Origin: Neorhizobium huautlense | Lineage (GTDB): Bacteria; Pseudomonadota; Alphaproteobacteria; Rhizobiales; Rhizobiaceae | NCBI RefSeq assembly: GCF_030811685.1 | Contig: NZ_JAUSRF010000011.1 | Span: forward strand, 1 to 64,000 | DNA: 64,000 nucleotides | Direction of reading: 5' to 3' | In this document: in pieces, positions 37,753-47,596 of the stretch | How the letters are laid out: each line of letters begins with the position of its first letter | Numbering within the stretch: position 1 is the first letter of the stretch | Position numbers and translations under genes: made by a program | The notes under the pieces: generated by a model | Databases searched by the model: none | Told to the model about the DNA's origin: nothing | The model's input: only the letters and a program-made list of their open reading frames with translations

Positions 37753-38700
37753 ATGGCGCAAGGCAGACAGGCGGGCGAACAGTTGGCCAGGAAAAAAGAC
37801 GACAGGCAAACGATCGCGCCACCTGCAGATGACGCCGACACATATGCGCTCAATCGCGAGGAGCCGAATGAACGACGTGGCGGCGGCTGGACGGTAGCGC
37901 TGCGTCGGCGCGGAAAGAAGATCGTGCGGCTGTTCAAGGACAGTATCTACGGATCGTCCGATGCCGCCTATGTCCAGGCCCGTGCTTATCGCGATGCCAT
38001 CATCACCGCCCTGCCCCCACCGACCAATCTCGAACAGGCGGTGAAGATCCGAAAGAACAACAAGAGCGGCATATCAGGCGTCCGGCGGGTAGAGACAGAA
38101 GAGGGCGATGTTTGGCAGGCAACGCTGATGACCAATGAGGGCCAGAAGCGTGAGAGCTTCTCCATCGGCCGGCTGGGCGAGGAAGCCGCCAAGTCGATGG
38201 CGATTGCGCAGCGCATCCGCTGGCTAAAAGCGTTGCCGGTCAAACATCTTGCTTATGCCCATCATGCGGAAGAGATCACACGTCAGAACTTTGACCATCA
38301 GCTCGATGTGATTGCCGATGTAGCGCCGCAAGTGCAGATCAGCGAGGAGGATGTCGTTGCGCGCATCGCCGAGATCAATGCTCGCTTTGATGCCTACCGC
38401 CCTCCCCGGCTCAAAGTGCGTGTCAAAAGCTACGGGCCGGCACGGCTGGCCGTCGCTGTTTCTGATGGTGGTTCTCCGGCCAAACGAAAACTGGCGCATG
38501 TCAACACGGCCAGGATGATGCATGGCGGGGCGCTGGCCGCTGCCGGCAAAGTTCACGAAGTCGTCGAAGAGATCTACAACGCTGACGTTGCCCGCTGGTT
38601 TGCCACAGAGCATGGCAATGCATTGCTGGCGCCGGAGGGCTTTGATCCTGCGATCGGCTTCAACGTCACCGTCTGGGTGCCGGTGGAGTTGATCCGCTGA
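37753..38700 (+). CDS. AP2-domain-like DNA-binding protein
   Basis: 315 residues. Two stretches look like AP2/ERF-type beta-sheet DNA-binding domains: GGGWTVALRRRGKKIVRLFKDSIYG with a following helix (about residues 44-85), and SGISGVRRVETEEGDVWQATL ... FSIGRLGEEAAKSMAIAQR (about 100-150). Prokaryotic AP2 proteins are often tied to mobile elements. The stop overlaps the recombinase start at 38700. An in-frame TTG at 37675 is a longer alternative. Confidence 0.6.
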   Translation: MAQGRQAGEQLARKKDDRQTIAPPADDADTYALNREEPNERRGGGWTVALRRRGKKIVRLFKDSIYGSSDAAYVQARAYRDAIITALPPPTNLEQAVKIRKNNKSGISGVRRVETEEGDVWQATLMTNEGQKRESFSIGRLGEEAAKSMAIAQRIRWLKALPVKHLAYAHHAEEITRQNFDHQLDVIADVAPQVQISEEDVVARIAEINARFDAYRPPRLKVRVKSYGPARLAVAVSDGGSPAKRKLAHVNTARMMHGGALAAAGKVHEVVEEIYNADVARWFATEHGNALLAPEGFDPAIGFNVTVWVPVELIR

Positions 38701-39739
38701 TGCCGCAAAAGCGCAAACCGGCAGCCTCACTCTCCTCCGTCGATCGCCGCGCGGCCGAGCTCGATACGATCGCCGCCGTTCTCCCGATCGATCGCCGTGA
38801 TGAACTTGCCGAGCTGCTGACCGATCAGGATGTCGAGACACTCCGGCATCTGGTCAATGAAGGCATGGGTGACAATACGCTGCGTGCCCTCACCTCCGAT
38901 CTTGCCTATCTGCAGGCATGGTCACTGGCAGCAACAGGCGCATCCCTGCCCTGGCCGGCGCCGGAGGCGATGCTGCTGAAATTTGTCGCCCATCACCTTT
39001 GGGATCCAAACAAACGCAACACCGATCCCGATCACGGCATGCCGATCTCTGTCGAGCAAAACCTCCGTGCTCAACGCTTCCTGAAATCCGCCGGCCCTCA
39101 CGCACCCGACACCGTGCGCCAACGGCTTGCCTCGTGGTCGACGCTGACCAGATGGCGCGGTCTGACTGGAGCATTTGCCTCCCCGGCCCTCAAGTCGGCA
39201 ATCCGCCTTGCCGTGCGCGCCACGCCGCGACCACGTAAACGCAAGAGTGCCAAAGCCGTGACAGGTGATGTTGTCGCCAAATTACTGGCGACCTGTGGCA
39301 GCGACGGTCTTCGCGATATCCGTGACCGGGCGATCCTGATGGTGGCTTTGCCTCAGGTGGCCGTCGCCGCAGCGAGATCGTTGGGCTGCGAAAGGAACAG
39401 CGCGCCGACAAGCCATCGATCGCCACCGAGGATGGCACCACCCTGTCCTCTCTCGCCATCCATCTCGGCCGCACCAAGACATCCGGTGCCGATCACGATG
39501 AAGTCGTCTATCTTACCGGCCGGCCAGTCGATGCACTCAACGCCTGGCTCGAAGCGGCCCGCATCGACACGGGCAGCATATTCCGCGCGGTCGATCGCTG
39601 GGGCAATGTGGTCAGACGCACGATCGATCCGCAGTACGTCAACGACATCGTCAAGCAGCAGGTAAAACTTGCCGGGCTGGAGCCTGGGGAGTTTTCGGCA
39701 CACGGGTTGCGGTCAGGGTATCTGACTGAGGCAGCCAAT
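38700..39739 (+). pseudogene. Tyrosine recombinase, frameshifted and 3-prime truncated
   Basis: The first 215 codons match the intact recombinase at 44790-45944 closely (same start, RRDELAELL, GMGDNTLRALTSDLAYLQAWSLAATG, SGPHAPDTVR). A single missing T in the T-run near 39347 shifts the frame after ILMVA. Reading +1 restores the match (GGRRRSEIVGLR, then FSAHGLRSGYLTEAAN). Similarity stops abruptly after AAN at 39739, removing the tail with the catalytic tyrosine. Two independent lesions make it a pseudogene rather than a sequencing slip. Confidence 0.88.
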
Positions 39740-40162
39740 TGTAGTGTACCTTCGCCGGACGCGATGGCGCGCGAAATCTTCTTGTCGCAAACCCTGGCAG
39801 TTGCCAGGGTTTTCCGAAGACCGCTACCATCAGTTTCGTGGCCGAGATCACTCGTCCAGAGTAGGTGGATCCTTGGTGGGTTGAGCGAGGGTAGGGGACG
39901 TTGCTGAAAGCTTGGTGACTATGAGTTGAAGACTTTTCCGCTTGCAGGCATGCGTTTGCGGTTTGTAGCGCCCGCTCTGGGAAAGGATGCTTCATGATTT
40001 CCCCACCTAACAAGTTCCTAGTGTTGGACCAGTGGCACTGATGAGTATGAGATCCGCAGTGACCGACCGCCCTTTCGTGACCTGCGCACGGACCACGACA
40101 GACCAACCATAGACCGGAATTCACCTCAGCCGAAAAAGATGTAGTTTCAGTAGGTTTCGTGT

Positions 40163-40178
40163 GTGGTCAGCTGACCAC
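40163..40178. repeat. Perfect palindrome GTGGTCAGCTGACCAC, copy 1
   Basis: 16-bp perfect palindrome, preceded by GT, identical to the copy at 40304-40319. The TGGTC...GACCA halves recall FadR/GntR-type operators, but no such regulator is adjacent. Confidence 0.55.
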
Positions 40179-40303
40179 TACCCGGCAGGATGTCGTTCCG
40201 CGGTCAAGAGATAGAAGAAAGATGCGGATGCAAAGTGAGCGAGGCTCCGTAACGACGACAATTTCCACATAAAATATCGACGTGATAACAATCGTTTAGC
40301 GGT

Positions 40304-40319
40304 GTGGTCAGCTGACCAC
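40304..40319. repeat. Perfect palindrome GTGGTCAGCTGACCAC, copy 2
   Basis: Second identical 16-bp palindrome, 141 bases from the first (start to start), with the same preceding GT. The pair suggests cooperative binding or a recombination site. Confidence 0.55.
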
Positions 40320-40372
40320 GACTGACTGAACCGATGATCCGTGATCGTGCGAAGATGCGGAGGAGGAAGGAG

Positions 40373-42665
40373 CTAAGATTCGTACGCTGGGCGATCTGAT
40401 TGCGGCGTAAAGCTAATGAGCGCGAGATGTTTAGCCGGGACCGGCCGCGAAAACAGATAGCCCTGCAGATCGTTGCAGCCGATAGCGACCAGGAAATCTC
40501 TCTGTCCCTGTGTTTCCACGCCCTCTGCGGTCGTCTCTATTCCGAGATTGCGTGCGAGGCTAGTGACGGCCGCCGCGACCGCCGCTCCATTGCTCTGGGT
40601 GTCGAGGAGCCGTACGAAGGAGCGGTCGATCTTGATGCGGTCAATGCCGAAATGGATAAGGTGGCTGAGCGAAGAATAACCGGTACCAAAGTCATCGAGA
40701 GCGACCCTGATGCCGTACCCTCGCAGTCGTGCGAGGGTTTCCTTTGCCTGCTGCGGACTGTCGACGAGCGCGGTTTCCGTCAATTCCAGTTCAAGGCAGG
40801 ATGGCGCAAAACCGTTTCTTTTCAGGACGGACAGCACGCTGTCGGCAAAGCCGGGATTCCTCAGCTGCCTTGGCGAGACATTCACGGCAATGGTCTTGTC
40901 CGGCAGTTTTGTCCGCCCAATCCGGCAGGCCTCTTCAAGAATGAAGATGCCCAGTGCGTCTATCAGTCCACTGCTTTCTGCAATCGGTATGAACTTGTCC
41001 GGCGAGAGCAGGCCGAGCCGAGGATGACGCCAAGCGAACAAGCGCCTCGGCACCTGAGACCGAATTTTCGTCCCCGGCCTTATGGATGGTCTGGAAGTGC
41101 ACTTCGAAGGCCGGACGGTATATCGCGCCGGCGGCATTGCCGGACAGGGACGCAGCCTCGATCTGGGAGAGTTCCGTCCTGAGGTCATCGATCAGCCGCT
41201 CACGCTCGCGCTGCCCGGTTTCGATCTCGGCGTTGTAGAGGACATAACAGCCACGTCCTCTGGCCTTTGCCTGGTAGAGTGAAACATCCGCACGGCGAAG
41301 GAGTTCCTCTGGTGGGCATTGGTGATCGGTGCTTGTCGAAATGCCGATCGAACAGCCGATATGCGCTGTTACCTCTCCCTGGCGCAAAGCAAATGGCTGG
41401 TGGATCTCCGAAACGATCCTGTCGAAAATCTCGATCTGGGCAGCGACTTCATGTTTGCCGACCATAAGCAACACGGCGAATTCGTCACCGCCAAGGCGCG
41501 CGAGTGTACCGCGCGCCGCGACGACCTCGCTCATGCGCGCAGCTGTCTTGATGATGAGCTCGTCGCCGGCAGCATGACCGAATGTGTCGTTGACGGCCTT
41601 GAAGCGGTCGAGATCGATGAAGCCGACGACGATGCTGGTATCGGGGGAGGCGGATGTGAAGCACTCATCGAGCCGCCTGGCGAAAAGTTCGCGGTTGGGA
41701 AGACGCGTCAGCACGTCCTGCAGGGCGAGCTCCCTGGCATGCTGTTCGCTTCGACGTAGCTCTTTCCAGCTCCTATTGAGACGTAGCACCAAAAGCCAGA
41801 ACAGTATGCCGATCACTGCGATGGCAGCGGCGAGATAGGGAGTGAGCCGCTCGATTACCTTGGAACCGGGAAGGTCCGGCGTCCAGATGATCACGCCGAT
41901 CGGGTCTCCGGTGGCACTTGCCTCCACCTGAAAAGCAACCTCCCCGTCTTCGGCATCTATGGTTCGCGCGTAACGCGCGCCCTTCAAGCCCATCTCGCGG
42001 CTGAGGTCATCGAGGATGATGCCGTCCACGAAGCGAAAGGCGATCAGGTAAAAGTCTGTTTGTGCTGCTGTCGCTTCACCAGGATCGTCTTGACCAGCGC
42101 TCAAGACGATCGGCGACATGCCGACGATGGAAGCCCGGCCTTCCAGGCGCAGGATCTCCGCACGTGTCACGGCGGGCGCCGTCGCCTCGGAATTGTTATT
42201 GCGCACTTGATCGAAAAGGTCGGCAAGAAGCGGCCTTACCCACTGATAGCGTCGCGTGGTCGCAGCGTCGTCGTCGAAAACCAGGTTTCCCTGTCGATCA
42301 ACGAGCAACATCTGTTCGAAACCGAATACGGCAGTTGCGGTCTCGCCAAATCTTCGAACCTCTGGCTGGTTGGCGTCATCGCCGCCTGCCACGCTGCCGG
42401 GCAGAAGTGATGTGTAGCCCGTTGCGACCATGGCAACGTCCGAGGCAACCCGATTGACCTGATCGGCAAGCTTGGTCGTGACGAGTTCTTTTTGGCGTTC
42501 AAGGGCGGCCAGATCGCTCTCGGCGCCGGCCCAAACCGTCGCAAGCACCGCGAGCAGGATCGCAGCAATGCCAATGGTCGCGATGGGAACGAAGATTAGC
42601 CGAGAATTTTTGCGGCGAGGAAGGCTTTCCGACAATACGCCGTACAGATGTGCAAGCAATTCCAC
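40373..42665 (-). pseudogene. GGDEF-EAL cyclic-di-GMP protein, frameshifted
   Basis: A membrane-anchored sensor (helices about 24-45 and 270-290 flanking a periplasmic CHASE4-like region), then a GGDEF domain with intact RLGGDEFAVLL and an EAL domain with GAEALVR. One extra base (an A of the plus strand at 41032-41033) shifts the frame just after EALVR. The other frame continues with WRHPRLGLLSPDKF, NVSPRQL, LELELTETAL, DDFGTGYSSL and EGVET to 40373. As sequenced it makes a diguanylate cyclase lacking its phosphodiesterase. One base may be a sequencing error or phase variation. Confidence 0.85.
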
Positions 42666-42809
42666 CCCCCAATTTTGAGGTAGAATTCAGTAAAAAGATT
42701 GCGAAACACTTATAAACACAGTCGGAATTTAAGCAGCCTCTCAATAATGTATTTTAACGTCTCCGTGGCAGAATGGTTCTGTCACAATGGGGGAGGCGGG
42801 GAATTGATT

Positions 42810-43607
42810 ATGCATATCGGCGGCAAGTCGTTGAGACTGGTATCGAGGCTTGCAATCGCATTGTTGGTGTTTGGCACTCTGGGGCAGGCTGCATCGCAGG
42901 CGCAGGAGGGGCCGACCAAGGTCGCCGTCGAAGGCATCTTTCCGCCGTTCAACTACCTGGATTCCAACAACACCCTGCAGGGCTTCGACGTCGAGATCGC
43001 CAACGCGCTTTGCGACGAAGCGCAATTGCACTGCGAGTTTGTCCCTCAGGATTGGGACGGTATGATCCCCAACCTTCTGGCCGGGAAATACGACACCATC
43101 ATCTCGTCCATGTCGATGAGCGCGGAGCGCAAGGAAAAGGTCAGGTTTACCGCCCGCTATTATGACGGCCCATCGGTGTTCATCGTGCAGAAATCGTCCC
43201 CTCTCAAGCGCATGCAGGCCGGCGATCTCGCCGGCAAGAAGCTGGGCGTGACGTCCTCGACTGCTCAGGCGAGCTTCGCCAACGATCATTACAGCGGCGC
43301 GGAACGTATCGTTTATCCTTCGTCGCCCGACCTCTACAAGGCACTTGAAGCGAAGGAGGTCGACGTCATTCTCGAGGACAAGCTGGCGATCTACGACTGG
43401 CTGACCAACACGAAGGCGGGCAGTTGCTGCGAGTTCCGTGGTGAGGATATCAAGGATCCCAAATATTTCGGGGAAGGGGCAGGTATCGCAGTGCGTCCGG
43501 ATGATACCGATCTCCTGCAGCGACTGGATCAGGCTTTGCAGAAAATCCAGACTGACGGGACCTATGACAGGATCAACGCGAAGTATTTTCCATTCAGCAT
43601 TCGCTAA
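42810..43607 (+). CDS. Amino-acid ABC transporter substrate-binding protein (family 3)
   Basis: 265 residues with a signal peptide (cleavage near AASQAQ, residue 31). The family 3 binding-protein fold shows VAVEGIFPPFNYLDSNNTLQGFDVEIANALC, SMSMSAERKEKVRFTARYY and LAGKKLGVTSST. Relatives bind lysine/arginine/ornithine, octopine or nopaline. No permease or ATPase is adjacent, so it is an orphan; it may pair with a chromosomal transporter or have been left by rearrangement. GGGGAGG-like RBS region upstream of the ATG. Confidence 0.88.
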   Translation: MHIGGKSLRLVSRLAIALLVFGTLGQAASQAQEGPTKVAVEGIFPPFNYLDSNNTLQGFDVEIANALCDEAQLHCEFVPQDWDGMIPNLLAGKYDTIISSMSMSAERKEKVRFTARYYDGPSVFIVQKSSPLKRMQAGDLAGKKLGVTSSTAQASFANDHYSGAERIVYPSSPDLYKALEAKEVDVILEDKLAIYDWLTNTKAGSCCEFRGEDIKDPKYFGEGAGIAVRPDDTDLLQRLDQALQKIQTDGTYDRINAKYFPFSIR

Positions 43608-44116
43608 GTTTGGTGAAACACAGGGCTGCATTTGACCGGGGATCAGCACTTTAACGCACCCCCGAGCCATAACTGACGGGATCATCACACAGATGCTATC
43701 CCAGTCTCCCATCCTTGCATTTGTGGAGTTCAATTCCAGAAATGCGAGGACGATCGCCTTGTGATCAACCGCGTTTCTCGCTCGCTGCGGAGCGTCGCAT
43801 TGTATAGTAGCTGGATGCCTGCTGCATGGATCGGTAAAGGGATTGGTCCATTTGGTTGGGTTATCGACGCGCGTGAAAGCAAAAGAGTACACGTACCCCA
43901 CAACGTTGAACCGCTTTTCAGTTCAGCAGACCCTGTACGTCTAATCAAGAGGGTAGTGCCCCTGGAGCCGGCGAAGCTGGAAGCCGCTTTGTTACGGCAG
44001 TGTCTACCGTGACTGGTGGAAGCTCGGGGAGTTCATAAGTCAAACCATCAAGCTTGCTTCTGCCATCTTGATGGCATCAGCGTAAAGTAATATATTCGAC
44101 CGAGAAGGAGACGATC
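43608..44116. other. Gene-free stretch with recombinase scar
   Basis: No supported gene. It includes a short remnant of the tyrosine recombinase 3-prime end (about 43785-43830) and, close to 44100, the likely promoter of vapBC. Confidence 0.45.
43785..43830 (-). pseudogene. Remnant of a tyrosine recombinase C-terminus
   Basis: On the minus strand this encodes MQQASSYY, then in another frame NATLRSER, matching VQQASSYYNNATRRSGR at the end of the intact recombinase (44790-45944), including the catalytic tyrosine region. About 80 percent base identity over 40 bases with one gap. It marks a third recombinase copy lost by deletion or rearrangement. Confidence 0.55.
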
Positions 44117-44365
44117 ATGGCAGCACCACAGCTCTCGGTTCGCAGTTCAAAAGCACGCGATATCGCGCATCGTCTTGCTCGTCGTGAGAATCGTACGATT
44201 GCCGATATCGTCGAGCGTGCGCTCGAGACATATGAATCCCGTGAAGCTGGGCGTGAACTGGCTGCGGATTTCTATCGGCGCCTCTCGTCGCAATCGGGGA
44301 CGGATGTCGATCTGGAAATTCTTATTGACGAAAACAGAGTTCCCCACAAAGGCGTCGAACTTTGA
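44117..44365 (+). CDS. vapB: VapB-type antitoxin
   Basis: 82 residues. The N-terminal part (MAAPQLSVRSSKARDIAHRLARRENRTIADIVERALE) has the PSK/ribbon-helix-helix look of VapB antitoxins that bind the operon promoter, and the C-terminal tail should block VapC. GAAGGAG lies eight bases before the ATG. Overlaps vapC by four bases (TTGA). Confidence 0.85.
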   Translation: MAAPQLSVRSSKARDIAHRLARRENRTIADIVERALETYESREAGRELAADFYRRLSSQSGTDVDLEILIDENRVPHKGVEL

Positions 44366-44775
44366 TCTTCCTTGATACGAATGTTGTATCAGAGACGCTG
44401 AAGAAAGTGCCCGACCCGGCAGTTATCGCATGGTTGGTTCGCCATGATGCAGAACTTGCACTGCCGACAGTTGCTGTTGCGGAGATCGCTTTTGGAATCC
44501 AGAAGATTCGGCCGGATCAACGCGCTGACCGATTGGAGGAGGGGCTTTCGAGCTGGCGTCGCCGTTTCTCCGACCGGATGTTCGCGTTCACGGAAGAAGC
44601 AGCATTGTCGTACGGTGAAATCATGGGTGATGCGGTACGTAAGGGCAGGGCAATGTCTGCTCCCGACGGCATGATCGCGGCGATTGCAAGGATCAACGGG
44701 GGCCGTCTGGCGACACGCAATCTGAAGGATTTCCAAACGACAGAATTGGAATTGATCTCACCCTGGGAATTCTGA
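44362..44775 (+). CDS. vapC: VapC PIN-domain ribonuclease toxin
   Basis: 137 residues with PIN-domain acids: FLDTNVVSE (first Asp), a conserved Glu in TVAVAEIAFGI, and PDGMIAAIA plus TRNLKDF near the C-terminus. These toxins cleave tRNA or rRNA. TTG start overlapping the vapB stop, as is common in TA pairs. A second toxin-antitoxin pair on this replicon besides hipBA. Confidence 0.9.
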   Translation: MIFLDTNVVSETLKKVPDPAVIAWLVRHDAELALPTVAVAEIAFGIQKIRPDQRADRLEEGLSSWRRRFSDRMFAFTEEAALSYGEIMGDAVRKGRAMSAPDGMIAAIARINGGRLATRNLKDFQTTELELISPWEF

Positions 44776-44789
44776 GGTAAAATCTGCCT

Positions 44790-45944
44790 CTACAACAGTC
44801 GTGCTGCCCGACCACTACGACGGGTCGCGTTGTTGTAATAGCTGGACGCCTGCTGCACCGAGCGATGTCGGGACTGCTCCATTGCCTCGGGCAGGGGAAT
44901 GCCGCGATTGGCGGCCTCGGTCAGATACCCCGATCGCAATCCGTGTGCGGAAAACTCCCCACTGTCCAACCCGGCCATTTCGGCACGCTGTTTGACGATC
45001 GCATTGATCGCCTGCGGATCGAGCGCGGTTTTGGCAACATTGCCCCAGCGGTCGATCTTGCGAAACACCGGACCACGCTCGATTTTTGCGATCTCCAGCC
45101 AGGCACCCAAGGCATCGACGGGGCGGCCGGTCAGATACACGACCTCTTCGTGATCCGAACCACTGGTCTTCGTCCGCCCTAGATGGATGGCCAGCGAGGG
45201 GAGGGGAGGGGTGCCATCGATTGCGATGGGCTCTTCCCTGGCCAGCTGCTCGACGCGCAGGCTTGCGATCTCGCTGCGCCGACGACCGCCGGAGGCAAAG
45301 GCGACCATCAGGATGGCGCGGTCGCGCAGATCTCGGATGCTGCCCGTCTCGCAGGTCGCAAGCAGCTTTGCCAGGATGTCGCCGGTGACCGCCTTGGCGC
45401 TCTTGCGGCGGCGTGGTCTGGGGACCGCGCGCACAGCGAGGCGTATGGCAGATTTGAGGGCAGGGGAGGAAAAGGTGCCCGCCAGCCCACGCCATTTGGT
45501 CAATGTCGACCAGGTCGCCAACCGGCGACGGACTGTGTCTGGTGCATGCGGCCCGGTGGATTTCAGGAAACGCTGATCCCGCAGGTTTTGCTCGACGGCG
45601 TCGGGCATGCCGTGCTGACGATCGACGGCGCGTTTGTCGGGATCCCAGAGATGATGAGCGACGAATTTCAGCAGCAGCGCTTCCGGGGCCGGCCAGGGCA
45701 GGGCGTGTCCGGTGGCCGCCAGCGACCAGGCTTGAAGATAGGCAAGGTCGGAGGTCAGTGCCCGCAAGGTGTTGTCGCCCATGCCCTCGTTGACGAGATG
45801 GCGCAAGGTGGCGACATCCTCGTCACTCAAAAGCTCCGCGAGTTCGTCGCGGCGATCGATCGGCAGTACGGCGGCGATCGTGTCGAGTTCGGTGGCACGG
45901 TGATCGACACCGGTGAGTGCTGCAGTTTTCCGTTTGGTCGGCAT
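44790..45944 (-). CDS. Tyrosine recombinase/integrase
   Basis: 384 residues: N-terminal SAM-like core-binding domain (about 35-150), catalytic domain with Arg in SGGRRRSEIASLR, HGLRSGYLTEAA (His-x-x-Arg box) and C-terminal HRSVQQASSYYNNAT with the catalytic Tyr. Intact, unlike its close paralogue at 38700. The start overlaps the stop of the upstream DUF7673-like gene by one base. Probably mobilises or resolves plasmid segments; no attachment site was identified. Confidence 0.92.
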   Translation of the reverse strand: MPTKRKTAALTGVDHRATELDTIAAVLPIDRRDELAELLSDEDVATLRHLVNEGMGDNTLRALTSDLAYLQAWSLAATGHALPWPAPEALLLKFVAHHLWDPDKRAVDRQHGMPDAVEQNLRDQRFLKSTGPHAPDTVRRRLATWSTLTKWRGLAGTFSSPALKSAIRLAVRAVPRPRRRKSAKAVTGDILAKLLATCETGSIRDLRDRAILMVAFASGGRRRSEIASLRVEQLAREEPIAIDGTPPLPSLAIHLGRTKTSGSDHEEVVYLTGRPVDALGAWLEIAKIERGPVFRKIDRWGNVAKTALDPQAINAIVKQRAEMAGLDSGEFSAHGLRSGYLTEAANRGIPLPEAMEQSRHRSVQQASSYYNNATRRSGRAARLL

Positions 45945-46231
45945 CAGTCGATCTCGATATGCGGCCGCCAGCGACGGATGATTTGAGCAATCTCCGGCTT
46001 GTAGGCGTCGGGATATTGAAGATCTTCTTCGCGGGCCATCCAGGTGAAGACCGTCACCATGTCTTCGGCCACATCACGATCGACATTGGCGAGATCGGTC
46101 AGATCGAAGCCACCATGCACCTCGGCGTTCCACCATGCGAGCACGAAATTTGCAACGCGGCTACCTTGATGGCTATCGCCATGGGCGACGTTGAGCAGCT
46201 TTTCGAGGGCGAAACGGACGCGATCTTCCAT
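45944..46231 (-). CDS. DUF7673-like small protein
   Basis: 95 residues: NVAHGDSHQGSRVANFVLAWWNAEVHGGFDLTDLANVDRDVAEDMVTVFTWMA, then YPDAYKPEIAQIIRRWRPH, as in small rhizobial plasmid proteins I recall as DUF7673. Function unknown. It is transcribed into the recombinase gene (one-base overlap), so the two are an operon, divergent from the DUF1612/HTH gene. Confidence 0.65.
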   Translation of the reverse strand: MEDRVRFALEKLLNVAHGDSHQGSRVANFVLAWWNAEVHGGFDLTDLANVDRDVAEDMVTVFTWMAREEDLQYPDAYKPEIAQIIRRWRPHIEID

Positions 46232-46294
46232 GGCTGTCAGCCTTTGCAAACAAGGGTTTGGGCCCGAATCTACGGATTTTGGCGCTGAAATCAA

Positions 46295-46327
46295 TAACCA
46301 TCGATAAAATTTACTTATCGATGGTTA
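46295..46327. promoter_or_regulatory. Perfect 13-bp inverted repeat, probable operator
   Basis: TAACCATCGATAA (46295-46307) and TTATCGATGGTTA (46315-46327) with a 7-base spacer AATTTAC, between the divergent recombinase operon and the DUF1612/HTH gene. It is probably bound by the latter. A degenerate relative with the same spacer lies at 26663-26695. Confidence 0.7.
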
Positions 46328-46400
46328 GAACGCACCGACCAATCATACCATGTGAGGAACCCCAATATTCATATAGAGTTCCTATAACAAATCATTTACC

Positions 46401-47558
46401 ATGATTTCAATGACTTACGATCTTACGAAAATCAGCATGATAGAACTATTGGAGCCGGCTTTTCGGGCGGGTATCGCACTTACCCGTCTTGATGAGCGCA
46501 TCGCCCGCTCGCCGGTCGGATCCGGCTTTCTCGAGCGGCAAAATTTCGCCGATGCCTGTGCCTCGCTCTGGATCGACGGCGAACTTGTCCATCTCGAAGA
46601 CCTCGTCCTCCACGACGCCTTGCGCGATACCCGCACCCCAACCCACGAACTCACCATCGCCCGTGATGTTATGAGGACCCGCCGGCGCATCGCCGCGCAG
46701 TCGCCCGACTGGGCTCTTTCCGCGGAGGGTATCCGGGTTTTGCGACAAACGTCGGACATCACCTCAGCGGGTGCAGGCGAGGTGGAGACGGCCGGCGTCA
46801 TTCGACGCTCGGTCCCGATCGATGCGGAATGGGAGGGGGATGATGATGACGGCGGCAAATATTTGCCTGGCATCGACTATGCCGCCATCGATGCCACGCT
46901 GGCGCGATCGTCGGCCGCCATCGAGGACGCAACTCGGCCTGGCAGCGCTGGCGGCCGCGCGACGGCTAGCCGTCCAGAAAAAGATCCGATGATCTACGAT
47001 CTCGACTGGGATGAGGATGCCCGGCTTGACGAATGGCGCGGCGTACTGCGCCAGGCTCAAGACTTGCCGGCGGCGCTGCAGGCCATCATCGCCCTCGATG
47101 TCTGGAACGAACTGTTGGTGCTTCAGCACGCGCCGTGGCTCGGCCGTCTGCTGGCCGCGTCGATCCTGCGGCAGGCTGGCATCACCACTGGCGCCCATCT
47201 TGCCGCGCTCAATCTTGGGCTCAAGTCCATTCCGGTCGATCGGCGCCGGCATCGCGATCGGGAGACGCGTCTGCTTGCCATCGCGCACGGCCTGATCGCC
47301 GCGGCCGAGATCGGCATGAAAGAGCATGACCGGTTGGCGCTGGCCCGCACGCTCGTGGAGCGGAAGCTGGAAGGACGGCGGACGTCGTCAAAGCTGCCCG
47401 AATTGGTCGAGCTGGTGATGGCACGTCCCCTTGTGTCGGCCGGGATGGTGGCGAAAACGCTCGACGTCACGCCGCAGGCGGCGCGGCGGATCGTTTTGGA
47501 ACTCGGCCTCAGGGAGATGACGGGGAGGGGAAGGTTTCGGGCGTGGGGGCTGATTTAA
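46401..47558 (+). CDS. RHE_PE00001-type protein (DUF1612 plus helix-turn-helix)
   Basis: 385 residues. Rhizobial plasmid family with an N-terminal region ([40 protein letters not shown]), an acidic middle linker and a C-terminal winged helix ([49 protein letters not shown]). The domain mix resembles a Fic-like regulator and DNA binder; exact function unknown. The adjacent perfect inverted repeat is a likely target. It may start at the ATG in MISMTYDL or a few codons later. Confidence 0.75.
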   Translation: MISMTYDLTKISMIELLEPAFRAGIALTRLDERIARSPVGSGFLERQNFADACASLWIDGELVHLEDLVLHDALRDTRTPTHELTIARDVMRTRRRIAAQSPDWALSAEGIRVLRQTSDITSAGAGEVETAGVIRRSVPIDAEWEGDDDDGGKYLPGIDYAAIDATLARSSAAIEDATRPGSAGGRATASRPEKDPMIYDLDWDEDARLDEWRGVLRQAQDLPAALQAIIALDVWNELLVLQHAPWLGRLLAASILRQAGITTGAHLAALNLGLKSIPVDRRRHRDRETRLLAIAHGLIAAAEIGMKEHDRLALARTLVERKLEGRRTSSKLPELVELVMARPLVSAGMVAKTLDVTPQAARRIVLELGLREMTGRGRFRAWGLI

Positions 47559-47596
47559 TGATCCAAATATTGTTGGGGGGAAAATAGTTCTGTTGG

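Larger units (their letters stand above)
39740..40372. other. Gene-free stretch with two identical palindromes
   Basis: From the breakpoint of the truncated recombinase to the end of the GGDEF-EAL gene no supported gene is seen. The sequence immediately after the breakpoint (from TGTAGTGTACC) shows no match to the recombinase and may be the scar of a lost insertion. Two copies of a perfect 16-bp palindrome lie in the right half. Confidence 0.5.

Noticed and set aside
40400-41182. Plus-strand frame of 260 codons over the EAL region
   Set aside because: Antisense to the EAL domain, whose motifs are unmistakable on the minus strand.
43730-43948. 72-codon minus-strand frame
   Set aside because: Only a short piece matches the recombinase end and the frame is interrupted relative to it; annotated as a remnant, not a gene.
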